A stretch of DNA of 38,827 nucleotides, taken from Komagataeibacter sp. FXV3 (GTDB lineage: Bacteria; Pseudomonadota; Alphaproteobacteria; Acetobacterales; Acetobacteraceae). This document shows positions 1 through 8,286 of the stretch, piece after piece; within the stretch, counting starts at the first letter, position 1; every line of letters begins with the position of its first letter. A program made the position numbers and the translations under genes. Location: positions 1 to 38,827 of the forward strand of contig NZ_VWPI01000029.1 of assembly GCF_015155755.1 (NCBI RefSeq), read 5' to 3'. Under the pieces are notes generated by a model that was given only the letters and a program-made list of their open reading frames with translations, was not told where the DNA came from and did no database searches.

Positions 1-644
1 GGGCGGGGAAAAGCACGTTCATGCGCATGCTGGCGGGGCTGCAGCCCCCTGATTGCGGGCATGTCACGCTGCTGGGCGATGACATGAGCCGGATCAGCCC
101 GACATTACGCGCCCGGCAGCTTGCCTTCGTGCCACAGGATGGCGGGACGCCACCCCCCATGCCCGTGCGCGCGCTGGTGGCACTGGGCCGTCTGCCGCAT
201 GGGCAGGTCAATGCACATGCCGCCCATCACCCGGCGGTGGCGTATGCCCTGGGCGCCACCGGCCTGCTGGACCTGTGCGCGCGCCCGGCCAGCCACCTGT
301 CCGGCGGGGAACGGGCGCGCATGAACCTGGCGCGCGCACTGGCCACTGATGCGCCGGTCATACTGGCCGATGAACCGATCGCGGCACTCGACCCGGCGCA
401 TGCCCTGTCGATGATGCAGCTTTTCCGCCAGCAGGCGGGGCAGGGGAAGGGCATTGTCGTCGTACTGCATGACCTGGTGCTGGCAACCCGGTTCTGTGAT
501 GAACTGGTACTGATGGACAAGGGCGCCGTCATCCGTCATGGCCCGGCCACGCAGGTGCTGGATGATGACATCATGCGCACGGTTTACGGGGTCACGGCCC
601 GGCGGGTGGACGGGGCCGTCCTGCCATGGGCACTGTGCCGCTGA
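1..644 (+). CDS. ABC transporter ATP-binding protein, iron-siderophore/heme/B12 type (5' partial)
   Basis: The 5' end lies outside the window. Reading frame 3 is open from the first base and gives AGKST, the end of a Walker A loop, just before the first internal ATG at 21, so that ATG is not the start. Further motifs follow in order: the Q-loop region FVPQDGG, the ABC signature LSGGE, Walker B VILADEP with D-loop ALDP, and the switch histidine in VVLHD. The length and order match the FecE/HmuV/BtuD group of ATPases, which energise import of ferric siderophores, heme or cobalamin at the inner membrane. The substrate cannot be told from this fragment. The permease and binding-protein genes should lie upstream, outside the window. 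The gene is followed by a strong terminator at 731-770. Confidence 0.9.
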   Translation, partial: AGKSTFMRMLAGLQPPDCGHVTLLGDDMSRISPTLRARQLAFVPQDGGTPPPMPVRALVALGRLPHGQVNAHAAHHPAVAYALGATGLLDLCARPASHLSGGERARMNLARALATDAPVILADEPIAALDPAHALSMMQLFRQQAGQGKGIVVVLHDLVLATRFCDELVLMDKGAVIRHGPATQVLDDDIMRTVYGVTARRVDGAVLPWALCR

Positions 645-730
645 TCGTGCATGATTTCCCAGTGGCCATTACCCGCGCGCGATCCTGTGCGCCTTTGCCT
701 TGTTCCCGCGCAACGCAACCGTACGACCAT

Positions 731-770
731 AAAAAAAGCCGGGGCACCATTCCGATGCCCCGGCTTTTTT
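731..770. terminator. Bidirectional rho-independent terminator
   Basis: A perfect stem GCCGGGGCA / TGCCCCGGC with a 9-nt loop is preceded by a run of A and followed by a run of T, so it can end transcripts on both strands. It would stop the ABC ATPase operon from the left. From the right it could stop read-through of the minus-strand aminotransferase gene, whose stop is at 955. Confidence 0.85.
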
Positions 771-838
771 ATGCATATGGCTCCCGCCCTTATAGACTGT
801 TTGAAAAGTCAATTCATGACAGTGCTTTGAAATCAATG

Positions 839-940
839 GAAGTTTTCGGTAAAGCGATTTGCGGAAAGCTTCAAAAGGAACGCCGCTTTTTTTCAAAAAA
901 GGCAGCGCCCGAAAACCTTTATTTTTATAAACAAACTGTT
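839..940 (+). repeat. Dispersed two-hairpin intergenic repeat, copy A (most diverged)
   Basis: About 100 bp that align with 10714-10815 and 38264-38365. The shared order is a GTTTTTGGTAAAG-like start, an AAGCTT-containing palindrome, a GCCGCTTTTTT..AAAAAAGGC hairpin, then CCGGAAACTTTTA. This copy has several substitutions in the first palindrome and a mutated right arm in the second. It sits between converging transcription units, just past the 3' end of the aminotransferase gene. Confidence 0.75.
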
Positions 941-954
941 TTTTAGACGGTTTT

Positions 955-2157
955 TTACTTCAGCCCATCCACAAAGGCCGCGATACGGCGGCATCCTTCG
1001 CGCAGGGTATCCGTGCTTGTGGCATAGGAAATACGGAAAAACGGACTCATGCCATAGGCCGCGCCCTGCACGGACGCCACCTGCTGTTCTTCCAGCAGCG
1101 CCATGACAAAATCGGCGTCTGTCGCGATCAGGCGGCCACCGGCCGAAGTCTTGCCCATGCACCCGCTGATATCGGGATAGACATAGAACGCACCCTGCGG
1201 CGTATGGCACTGCACGCCGGGAATGGCGTTGAGCAGGGAGACCACCAGGTCACGCCGCGCCTGATATTCCGCCGCACGGTCCTTCAGGAAATCCTGCGGG
1301 CCGTTCAGCGCGGCCACGGCGGCGGCCTGCGCCAGCGTGTTGATGCCGCTGGTGGACTGGCCCTGCATGTTGTTCATGGCCGCAATCAGTTCGCGGGGGC
1401 CGCCACAGTAGCCGACGCGCCAGCCGGTCATGGCATAGGCCTTGGACACGCCGTTGACGGTCAGGACACGGTCCTTCAGCCGTGGTTCGACCTCGGCGAT
1501 CGTGCAGAAGGTGAAGCCGTCATAGATCAGGTGTTCGTAGATGTCATCGGTCATGATCCAGACCTGCGGATGTTTCAGCAGGACGGCGGCGATGGCTTCC
1601 ATGTCCGCGCGCGGGCAGCATGCACCGGTGGGATTGCCGGGGAAGTTCAGGACCAGCCACTTGGTCTTTGGCGTGATCGCGGCTTCGAGTGCCGCGGCCG
1701 ACAGGCGGAAGCCCCCTTCGGCGGGGCAGGCCACGGACACGATGGAAGCCCCGGCAAGGCGGGCGATATCGGCATAGCTGATCCAGCTTGGTGTGGGCAG
1801 CACCACCTCGTCACCGGGGTTGATGGTGGCCATCATGGCGTCATAGATGATCTGCTTGGCGCCGTTGGCCACCAGGATTTCATCCAGTGCGTAATCAAGG
1901 TGATTTTCACGCTGGAACTTGCCCTGCACCGCCTTTTTCAGCGCGGGCTTGCCATCCTGCGGCGGGTATTTGGTGTCACCCGCGCGTGCTGCGGCAATCG
2001 CGGCGTCCACGACATGTTCGGGGGTGGGGAAGTCGGGTTCGCCTGATGACAGGCTGACGATCTTCATCCCTTCCGCCTTCAGCATCGATGCCTTGTCGGT
2101 CATCGCGGCGGAAGCCGAAATCCCAATTCCATTCAGTCGATCCGCAAACCCAGGCAT
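955..2157 (-). CDS. Class I PLP-dependent aminotransferase (aspartate aminotransferase type)
   Basis: 400 residues, full length for the Ib subgroup of aspartate aminotransferases. SLSSGEPDFPTP at 35-46 is the substrate-loop signature, NPTG at 175-178 holds the asparagine that contacts the PLP ring, D204/D205 and Y207 lie in TDDIYEHLIYDG, and SKAYAMTGWR carries the Schiff-base lysine K239. The likely reaction is glutamate + oxaloacetate = 2-oxoglutarate + aspartate, in the cytosol. Other amino-acid specificities in the same subgroup, such as glutamate-prephenate aminotransferase, cannot be excluded. It is the last gene of a minus-strand run that begins with pxpB and is 136 nt after the MFS gene. 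This fits conversion of glutamate made by the Pxp proteins into aspartate for AspA, but the operon link is inferred. Confidence 0.88.
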   Translation of the reverse strand: MPGFADRLNGIGISASAAMTDKASMLKAEGMKIVSLSSGEPDFPTPEHVVDAAIAAARAGDTKYPPQDGKPALKKAVQGKFQRENHLDYALDEILVANGAKQIIYDAMMATINPGDEVVLPTPSWISYADIARLAGASIVSVACPAEGGFRLSAAALEAAITPKTKWLVLNFPGNPTGACCPRADMEAIAAVLLKHPQVWIMTDDIYEHLIYDGFTFCTIAEVEPRLKDRVLTVNGVSKAYAMTGWRVGYCGGPRELIAAMNNMQGQSTSGINTLAQAAAVAALNGPQDFLKDRAAEYQARRDLVVSLLNAIPGVQCHTPQGAFYVYPDISGCMGKTSAGGRLIATDADFVMALLEEQQVASVQGAAYGMSPFFRISYATSTDTLREGCRRIAAFVDGLK

Positions 2158-2293
2158 CAGACGTTCTCTCCACTTCTACTCATGTAACAGGACACAATGC
2201 TCACACCGCATCGTAAATCGTTTCGACGCGGCTTAGATACCGACGAAAATCATCTGGCCCCATACAACAATACTATGAAGGCCGGATTGCGCC

Positions 2294-3556
2294 TTACCCC
2301 GCCTGTCCATCCATGCGGATCGGGTTGCGCACCATGGCTAGCGACAGCCCGGCCGCAATGACCAGCGCGGCGGCGCACATATACCACGCCATGTCAAAAC
2401 TGCCGGTCCATGCCACGATATATCCGGTCAGGATGGGCGACAGCAGCCCCAGCGAATTGCTGCATGTCAGCGTCACGCCGGTCACGGCGCCCATTTTCTG
2501 GCCATCTTCCACCATGTCGGTCAGCAGCGCGGTATTGGCGCCATTGGCCGCCATAAGGCAGGCCAGCGCACCCGACAGGACCAGCAGGATGGGCATCATC
2601 GTATGGAACTGCGGCAGCAGCCCGATCGTGGCGGCACCGATCAGGCAGGTGGCGACAACAAAACGGCGGGAGGGCGGATGAATGCCATTGCGGAAGACCA
2701 CATGTTCCAGCACCCGCCCGATAACGACCGCGCCAATGGCCGCGGCCAGATAGCACAGGGCCGTGCTGTTGCCGGTGCCGGTGGTGTTGATGTGCAGTTC
2801 ATGGATCAGGTACAGCGGCATCCACGACATGACCAGGAAATTCAGGTAATTCTGCGTACACTGCACCACCAGTATCCCCAGGAAGGACGACGAGCGGAAC
2901 AGGTTCCTGATTTCCCGCACGGTGATGGGCCTGCGCGGCGCGGCATCGGCCTTCCGTGCGGGGTTGCGGTACACCAGCCACCACACCAGCGCCCATGCGA
3001 TGCCCACCGCGCCCAGCGCCATGAATTCGCACCGCCACCCGAAAAAAGTAATCAGGTACGCCCCCGCGATCGTGCCACCGGCCAGCCCAAGCTGCATGCC
3101 CGTCAGCAGCACGGTCATGACCGACCCGCGTTCGCGTGGCTGCGCCCAGTTGCGCACCACGGTGGCCCCCACGCCAAAGGTCGGTGCCTCGCCCACCCCC
3201 AGCAGCACGCGCGTCAGCAGGAACTGCGTGATGTTCTGCGCCATGCCGCCCAGCAGCATGGCGAAAGACCATATGCCCACGGCAAAACTGCCGATGGCGC
3301 GCGCGCCCACCATGTCCAGCACGATGGTCGATGGCAGGTTGAGCAGGAAATACGACCACAGGAAACTGGATGAAACCCAGCCCATCTGCACCGGTGTAAG
3401 GGAAAACTCCCTGCCCATCGAAGGCAGGGCAATCGACAGCGCGGCACGGTCGCCATAGCTGATGGCGTACATCAGGAACACAAGAAAGAAAAACACGTAG
3501 CGGGCCGGAATGGCACGCCCGCTTCGTGCGTCGGTGGTCATTTCACCTGTTGTCAC
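2294..3556 (-). CDS. MFS transporter, anion:cation symporter (ACS) type
   Basis: About 420 residues with the 12-helix pattern of the major facilitator superfamily. The N-terminal helix YAISYGDRAALSIALP and the LLGVGEAPTFG segment near helix 4 are characteristic of the ACS family, whose members take up galactonate, glucarate, hexuronates and similar organic anions with protons. The start shown is GTG at 3556, preceded by AGGAG at good distance. An ATG five codons later (3541) with AGGTGA in front is an alternative. It lies between the DMT transporter gene (65 nt upstream) and the aminotransferase gene, all on the minus strand. Uptake of a carboxylate such as 5-oxoproline is attractive from context but not shown by the sequence. 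Confidence 0.85.
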   Translation of the reverse strand: MTTGEMTTDARSGRAIPARYVFFFLVFLMYAISYGDRAALSIALPSMGREFSLTPVQMGWVSSSFLWSYFLLNLPSTIVLDMVGARAIGSFAVGIWSFAMLLGGMAQNITQFLLTRVLLGVGEAPTFGVGATVVRNWAQPRERGSVMTVLLTGMQLGLAGGTIAGAYLITFFGWRCEFMALGAVGIAWALVWWLVYRNPARKADAAPRRPITVREIRNLFRSSSFLGILVVQCTQNYLNFLVMSWMPLYLIHELHINTTGTGNSTALCYLAAAIGAVVIGRVLEHVVFRNGIHPPSRRFVVATCLIGAATIGLLPQFHTMMPILLVLSGALACLMAANGANTALLTDMVEDGQKMGAVTGVTLTCSNSLGLLSPILTGYIVAWTGSFDMAWYMCAAALVIAAGLSLAMVRNPIRMDGQAG

Positions 3557-3621
3557 GCTGTAGGACTCCTGGTGTGCCGTGAATTACGATTGGGTGGGGA
3601 CCGCCATGCGTGGACCGTGCC

Positions 3622-4545
3622 TCATGGTGGGGTGCCGGTGGCCGCGTCCATCGTGCCCTCCGCCACGGCTTTCTGCTTTGCGGGGCGGTCATGGCGCAGC
3701 ATCCACACGCCGGAGCCGATGATCAGCAGCCCGCCAATCACCATGGCGACGCCGGGTATTTCACCGAACCCGAACCACCCGATCAGCGCCGCCCACAACA
3801 GCCCGGAATAGGCAAAGGGGCCAATGGCGGACACCTGCGCCGAGGCAAAGGCCTCGGTCTGCAGGACCTGCGCGATCCCTGCAAAGGCACCGACGGCGAC
3901 AAGGCATGCGGCCTCGGTCATGCCGGGTGTGGTCCAGATGAAGGGCAGGGGCAGCGCGGTCATGAGCGTCATCAGGATTGCCTGCCACAATGCGATGGTG
4001 GTGCTGGATTCCGTGGCCGAAAGCTGGCGGATCTGCATGGTGGTCAGCGCCCCCACCGCGCCCTGCGCCAGGGCAACGAAATAGGCCCAGCCGGGCACCG
4101 CGCCGCCCGCACCATGCAGCAGCCCCTTGCCAAGGGCGACCACGATCACGCCCGAAAACCCCAGGCAGACCGCGATCCAGCGCTGCAGCGACGGCCGTTC
4201 ATGCAGCAGCGGAATGGACAGCAGCACCAGGAACAGCGGCTGCGTGTAGGACAGCACCTGCTGTTCAGCCAGCGGCAGGCGCGTCACGGTAATCACCACC
4301 ATGATCATGCTGATCAGGCCAACGACCGAACGCAGGACATGACCGCCAAAATGGCGTGTTTTCAGGACAATGCCCGTGCGCGATGCGATCAGCAGCACGA
4401 AGGGCAGGGAAAACAGGTTGCGGAAGAAAATGATTTCCAGCGCGGGCAGCGACGACCCGGTCAGTTTCTGCAGGGCATTGAGGGCGGCGGTAAAAAATGT
4501 TGCCGATGCCAGAAGAAGGGCACCACGTTTCAGGTCATGCTTCAT
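3622..4545 (-). CDS. DMT-superfamily transporter, two EamA domains
   Basis: 307 residues, about ten predicted membrane helices in two EamA repeats. The first repeat runs from about residue 10 to 140 (FFRNLFSLPFVLLIA, then LGFSGVIVVALGKG) and the second from about 155 to 290 (ending VIGGLLIIGSGVWMLR). Members of this family export amino acids, metabolites or drugs at the inner membrane, and some import. The ATG at 4545 is the only good start. The 172-nt space upstream, between this gene and pxpA, holds two perfect palindromes (4630-4647 and 4689-4703), so the gene may have its own regulated promoter. An amino-acid or lactam exporter role is a guess from the neighbours. Confidence 0.82.
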   Translation of the reverse strand: MKHDLKRGALLLASATFFTAALNALQKLTGSSLPALEIIFFRNLFSLPFVLLIASRTGIVLKTRHFGGHVLRSVVGLISMIMVVITVTRLPLAEQQVLSYTQPLFLVLLSIPLLHERPSLQRWIAVCLGFSGVIVVALGKGLLHGAGGAVPGWAYFVALAQGAVGALTTMQIRQLSATESSTTIALWQAILMTLMTALPLPFIWTTPGMTEAACLVAVGAFAGIAQVLQTEAFASAQVSAIGPFAYSGLLWAALIGWFGFGEIPGVAMVIGGLLIIGSGVWMLRHDRPAKQKAVAEGTMDAATGTPP

Positions 4546-4629
4546 TTTGTCCGTACCTCAACTGCACGACATGGACGGGAGCGCGCTTCATGAAAGATCA
4601 GTCTGGCCGGTCATCCCCGCCTGTTTTCA

Positions 4630-4647
4630 CGTTACGACACCGTAACG
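4630..4647. promoter_or_regulatory. Palindrome CGTTACG-N4-CGTAACG
   Basis: Perfect 7-bp inverted repeat with a 4-nt spacer, roughly 85-100 bp upstream of the DMT transporter start. It is not followed by a T-run in either direction, so an operator is more likely than a terminator. The binding protein is unknown. Confidence 0.4.
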
Positions 4648-4688
4648 CATGGGGCGCATCCCGGGTCATAGGAGTTCGTTGCGGCGCA

Positions 4689-4703
4689 ATAAGAAATTCT
4701 TAT
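4689..4703. promoter_or_regulatory. LysR-type operator candidate, ATAAGAA-A-TTCTTAT
   Basis: A perfect 15-bp palindrome with the T-N11-A core used by LysR-type regulators. It lies between the pxpA stop and the DMT transporter gene. A Nac-like LysR gene is found at 12350-13300 and is the obvious candidate to bind it. A shorter ATAA-TC-TTAT palindrome is present at 7348-7357 in the divergent pxpB/SDR region. Confidence 0.4.
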
Positions 4704-4717
4704 GGGTAGGGGACGGA

Positions 4718-5485
4718 TCAGTCCCCAAGCTGGCAGGCAGGCGTCAGCACGCCGCCACTGGCCTCGATTTCCGCACGGATGGCGCGCGCCAGTTCCAGTG
4801 ACCCCGGCGTGTCGCTGTGTACCAGAATGGACCGGGCCTTTACCGGCAGGCGCTTGCCGTCAATGGTCGTGACCGACCCGTCCTGCAGGAACTGCCTTAC
4901 ACGTGCGCGCACGCCCGCCAGGTCGTGAATGACCGCCCCTGGCTGCCCACGCGGCACCAACGTGCCCGCCGTGGTATAGGCCCGATCGGCCAGGAACAGC
5001 GTCCGTGCCCGCAGCCCGGCTTTTTCCGCCGCGCGCTCGGTCGCCTGACCGGGCATGCAGAATACACTCAGGTTCCGGTCAAGGGCGGCAATGGCCCGCG
5101 TCAGGCGCAGGGCAAGGGCTTCATCCGCATTGGCCATGTTGCCGAACGCCGCATGGTAGCTGACATGGGTGACACGGTGGCCATGGCGGGCGGCAATGCC
5201 CTGCAACGCGCCGATCTGGTAGCACATCATGGATTCCATGTCCGCGTCCGACACGGCCATGTTGCGCCGCCCGAAACCCATAAGGTCCGGCAGGCCGGGA
5301 TGGGCACCGATGCCAACGCCCTTTTCCTTCGCCATCTGCACGGTGCGGTCCATGATGGCGTAGTCACCGGCATGGAACCCGCAGGCGATATTGGCCGAAG
5401 ACACGGTATCCATCAGCCCGTCATCATCGGCAATGCGCCACCGGCCGAAGCCTTCGCCCATGTCGGAATTGAGGTCGATCTTCAT
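4718..5485 (-). CDS. pxpA: 5-oxoprolinase subunit A (LamB/YcsF family)
   Basis: 255 residues from the ATG at 5485, which overlaps the pxpC stop as ATGA. The frame is open further upstream inside pxpC, but the family's conserved start MKIDLNSDMGEGFG fixes this one. Family motifs are DLNSDMGE at 3-10, the ANIACGFHAGD segment, and HPGLPDLMGFGRR. PxpA works with PxpB and PxpC in ATP-dependent opening of 5-oxoproline (pyroglutamate), a toxic by-product of glutamine and glutathione chemistry, to glutamate. The gene is third in the translationally coupled set pxpB-pxpC-pxpA. Related YcsF-family proteins also accompany other lactam or amide carboxylases, so the exact substrate is inferred. Confidence 0.9.
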   Translation of the reverse strand: MKIDLNSDMGEGFGRWRIADDDGLMDTVSSANIACGFHAGDYAIMDRTVQMAKEKGVGIGAHPGLPDLMGFGRRNMAVSDADMESMMCYQIGALQGIAARHGHRVTHVSYHAAFGNMANADEALALRLTRAIAALDRNLSVFCMPGQATERAAEKAGLRARTLFLADRAYTTAGTLVPRGQPGAVIHDLAGVRARVRQFLQDGSVTTIDGKRLPVKARSILVHSDTPGSLELARAIRAEIEASGGVLTPACQLGD

Positions 5486-6492
5486 GCCTTGTCTCCAGAC
5501 TTGATGCCAGCGCGGCAGCGCGCGGATGTGCGGTAACGGGCGACCATCATGCGCAGGTCGTCCAGGTAGGCATCGACCGGCCGCATGGCGGCGACCCCTT
5601 CGGCAAAGCTGCATTCATGAAAGCGGATGCGCGTGCCGATCCGCGCCTGCGCCAGCCGCCACAGATCGGCTTCGATCACAGTGGCGATGCGGGGATAGCC
5701 GCCCACGGTATTGGCATCGGCCAACTGCACGATCGGCTCGCCCGCCGGTGGCACCTGCACGATACCGGCAATGACACCGTAGGAGCGCAGTTCAACCCGG
5801 TGGTGCAGTTCCAGCGGCGCGCCCGACAGGCGGTAGCCCACGCGGTTGCTCTGCGGTGTGATGCGCCATGGGGTATCCCACAGGCGCTGCCGGGATTCAG
5901 GGGTGAACAGTTCGTAATCGGTCGCCGGCATCGCGCGCAGGCTGATGACCTTCGCATCATCCTCGCGGGACACGGCATCCAGCACCGTTGCGGGGGGCAG
6001 GGCGCCGTAACCCGACACATCCAGCGTGGCCCCCGTGGTTTTCAGCGTATCGCCTGCTTCCAGCGGGCGACCGTCCAGACCACCAAAGCCGCCACGCAGC
6101 TGCGTGCTGCGCGATCCCAGCACCACGGGCACCTCGATCCCGCCCGCGATGCAGATATAGCCGCGCGCGCCCGACCTGGGTGGCCCCACGCGCAGCACCT
6201 GTCCCGCCGATACGGTTTCAACCATCCATGGCAGCATGGTGCGGCCATCGATTTCGATTGCGGCGTCAATGCCTGTCACCGCAAGGCTGGCCGGTGCGTC
6301 AAAGCGCAGCACGAAGGGATAGGTCTGCAGTTCGATACAGGCATCATCCACGGGGTTGCCCAGCAGGATATTGCCCACCCGCAGCGCAAGGGTGTCCATC
6401 ACGCCCGATGTGCCCACGCCAAGGTTGCGGTAACCGGGGCGGCCCAGATCCTGCACCGTGTTCAGGGCGGATGTTTCAAGGATGGTAATCAC
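5482..6492 (-). CDS. pxpC: 5-oxoprolinase subunit C / biotin-dependent carboxyltransferase family (AHS2, KipA-like)
   Basis: 336 residues. The opening segment TVQDLGRPGYRNLGV, then GVMDTLALRVGNILLGNP and YICIAGGIEVPVVLGSRST, are hallmark motifs of the AHS2 (KipA/YbgK) domain. In urea carboxylase the same domain forms half of the carboxyltransferase. The gene overlaps pxpB upstream and pxpA downstream by four bases each (ATGA), so the three are translationally coupled and probably act together. In 5-oxoprolinase, PxpB and PxpC form one complex. Here a biotin carboxylase and carrier are encoded divergently just beyond pxpB, so a genuine carboxyltransferase activity is worth considering. Confidence 0.9.
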   Translation of the reverse strand: MITILETSALNTVQDLGRPGYRNLGVGTSGVMDTLALRVGNILLGNPVDDACIELQTYPFVLRFDAPASLAVTGIDAAIEIDGRTMLPWMVETVSAGQVLRVGPPRSGARGYICIAGGIEVPVVLGSRSTQLRGGFGGLDGRPLEAGDTLKTTGATLDVSGYGALPPATVLDAVSREDDAKVISLRAMPATDYELFTPESRQRLWDTPWRITPQSNRVGYRLSGAPLELHHRVELRSYGVIAGIVQVPPAGEPIVQLADANTVGGYPRIATVIEADLWRLAQARIGTRIRFHECSFAEGVAAMRPVDAYLDDLRMMVARYRTSARCRAGIKSGDKA

Positions 6493-7169
6493 AGCGCGAT
6501 GCTTTCGGGATAAAAGCGGATACGGTCACCAATGGCGAACAGGGCGGGCGGCTGCCTGTCGGGATCGAACAGGTTTATGTCGGTATAGCCGATGGAATTC
6601 CACCCGTTCGGCCCTGTCAGCGCGGAAATGCCCGCCTGCATGCCGCCAATGGTGACGGTCCCGGCCAGCATGTTCAGTGATGGCACGGTCTTGCGCGGGG
6701 TGGCGATGCGCGGGTCCAGCCCGTGCAGGTAGCCAAAGCCCGGCGCGCTGCCTATGGCGCAGACGGTGTATTCACTGCCGTGGTGAATGGCGATGACCTC
6801 TTCGGGCGGCAGGCCCGCATGGGCGGCGACAGCGGCCAGGTCATTGCCCAGTTCACCGCCATAGCGTACGCCGATTTCAAACAGGCGGCCTTCGATATGC
6901 CGTTCGGGCAGGGTGTCCCATGCATGGCGCAGCCAGTCGGCCACGGCCTGCGGGCTGCCGGGGGGTGCCGCGAAGATCAGCATGAGGTTGGTCACGCCCG
7001 GAATGAGTTCGCACACATCGGGCCGTGCCTGTGCCGCGTCCATCAGTGCCCAGATCCGGCGCTGGTGGGCCATGGTGAAATCCCCCGGCGCCTCGAACAG
7101 CATGGCACGGGTGCCGATCATGCTGATGGTGGGTGCTGCACGGGTGTCGCGCGCCACGTCGTTCTTCAT
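6489..7169 (-). CDS. pxpB: 5-oxoprolinase subunit B (AHS1, KipI-like)
   Basis: 226 residues from the ATG at 7169. A TTG four codons upstream (7181) is a weaker choice. The C-terminal half has the AHS1 signature: GSAPGFGYLHGLDPRIATPR, followed by VTIGGMQAGIS and GPNGWNSIGYT. AHS1 pairs with AHS2 (PxpC) either as the PxpB-PxpC part of ATP-dependent 5-oxoprolinase or, in urea carboxylase, as the carboxyltransferase. In Bacillus the homologue KipI inhibits sporulation kinase A; that role is not expected in a genome of this type. It is the first gene of the minus-strand operon, diverging from the SDR/carboxylase operon across about 350 bp that should hold both promoters. Confidence 0.9.
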   Translation of the reverse strand: MKNDVARDTRAAPTISMIGTRAMLFEAPGDFTMAHQRRIWALMDAAQARPDVCELIPGVTNLMLIFAAPPGSPQAVADWLRHAWDTLPERHIEGRLFEIGVRYGGELGNDLAAVAAHAGLPPEEVIAIHHGSEYTVCAIGSAPGFGYLHGLDPRIATPRKTVPSLNMLAGTVTIGGMQAGISALTGPNGWNSIGYTDINLFDPDRQPPALFAIGDRIRFYPESIAL

Positions 7170-7525
7170 ATCCGTGTTCAAAATACACAGTCCCTGGAAC
7201 AGTGCTGGTCATATCCCGGAAAATGACAGGATCCGGTATCGGGCCTGAACCATGATAATACAGGTTTCGCGGCATCTGGTGCCGACGTGCAAATTATGGC
7301 CGTTTGCGTAACGATGAACAGTGCAATTCTGGTTGTATGGCTATTGGATAATCTTATGGATCAGGGTGATAGCCGGGCCATCGTATATTGTTATGGCGTG
7401 AGAACGAAGTGCTCTTGGCGCTGGCGGCACGGGGTCGGTAGCATGTAGTGAATAGCTGAGCATCCGGGATCCGTTGTGGGGCCGGGTGGGATTAGTTTCT
7501 CTGTTCAGGATCGGGTTTTCTTACC
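7170..7525. promoter_or_regulatory. Divergent promoter region between pxpB and the SDR/carboxylase operon
   Basis: About 350 bp without a convincing gene, noticeably more AT-rich than the flanks. It contains the palindrome ATAA-TC-TTAT (7348-7357) and several other ATA/TAT half-sites of the sort read by Nac-like LysR proteins. Both divergent operons must be transcribed from here. I could not fix the -35 and -10 boxes with confidence. Confidence 0.4.
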
Positions 7526-8281
7526 ATGAGCAACCAGCCGTACCGTACCGCCCTCGTCACCGGCGCATCCTCCGGCATTGGCGCGGAAATCGTCCGCCGC
7601 CTGTCAAAAGAAGGGATCGAGGTGCATGCCCTGGCGCGTGACGCGGCGCGACTGGAACAGCTGTCACGGGAAACCGGCTGCGTCGTGCATGCCGTCAGCG
7701 TATCCGACCAGGCGGGGATCGAGGCGCTGGTCAAGGGGCTGGAAATCGACATCCTGGTCAACAATGCCGGACAGTCGCGCACGGGCAACATCACCAATAC
7801 CACGCCGGAAGATATCGATGCGCTGGTTGACGTGAACCTGCGTGCGGTGCTGCAGCTGACCCGGCTGGTGGTCGCGGGCATGATCGAACGTGACCGCGGG
7901 CATATCGTCAACATCACCTCCATTGCCGGGCATTATGCCTTTGCGGGCGGCAACACGGTCTATCATGCCACCAAGGCCGGCGTGCATTCGCTGTCGCAGC
8001 AGCTGCGCTGTGACCTGTTCGGCCACCGCATCCGCGTGACCGAGGTCTCGCCCGCGCGGTGCGAAACCGAAGTGTTCGGTCGCCTGATCGGCAACATGGA
8101 AGAAGCGAAGAAGCGCTTTTTCGATGAATATGAGTCCCTGCTGCCCGAAGACATCGCCAACTCCGTCGCCTTTGCCGTCATGGCGCCGCAGCGCATGAAT
8201 GTCAGCTTCATGGAAGTGCTGCCGACCATGCAGGTGGTGGGCGGCCTGAACTTCGCCAAGAAGACGTCCGGCGCGGCGTAA
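7526..8281 (+). CDS. SDR-family NAD(P)-dependent oxidoreductase (YdfG-like)
   Basis: 251 residues, a classical short-chain dehydrogenase. TGASSGIG at 12-19 is the cofactor-binding glycine motif, NNAG is at 79-82, and the catalytic residues are S132, Y146 and K150 (YHATK). The segment after the active site (VSPARCETEVFGR) resembles the YdfG/3-hydroxy-acid (serine, malonic semialdehyde) dehydrogenase group more than FabG. It is the first gene of a plus-strand operon with a biotin carrier, biotin carboxylase and second carrier only a few bases away. A hydroxy-acid or semialdehyde step in the same catabolic route is plausible, but the substrate is unknown. Confidence 0.88.
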   Translation: MSNQPYRTALVTGASSGIGAEIVRRLSKEGIEVHALARDAARLEQLSRETGCVVHAVSVSDQAGIEALVKGLEIDILVNNAGQSRTGNITNTTPEDIDALVDVNLRAVLQLTRLVVAGMIERDRGHIVNITSIAGHYAFAGGNTVYHATKAGVHSLSQQLRCDLFGHRIRVTEVSPARCETEVFGRLIGNMEEAKKRFFDEYESLLPEDIANSVAFAVMAPQRMNVSFMEVLPTMQVVGGLNFAKKTSGAA

Positions 8282-8286
8282 GACTG

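Noticed and set aside
1204-2046. 280-codon plus-strand frame opposite the aminotransferase gene
   Set aside because: It is the antisense shadow of a gene with clear PLP motifs; composition (His/Gly/Gln-rich) is typical of an antisense frame in GC-rich DNA.
3610-4593. 327-codon plus-strand frame opposite the DMT transporter
   Set aside because: Gln/His/Arg-rich antisense shadow without hydrophobic or domain pattern; the minus-strand EamA protein is clear.
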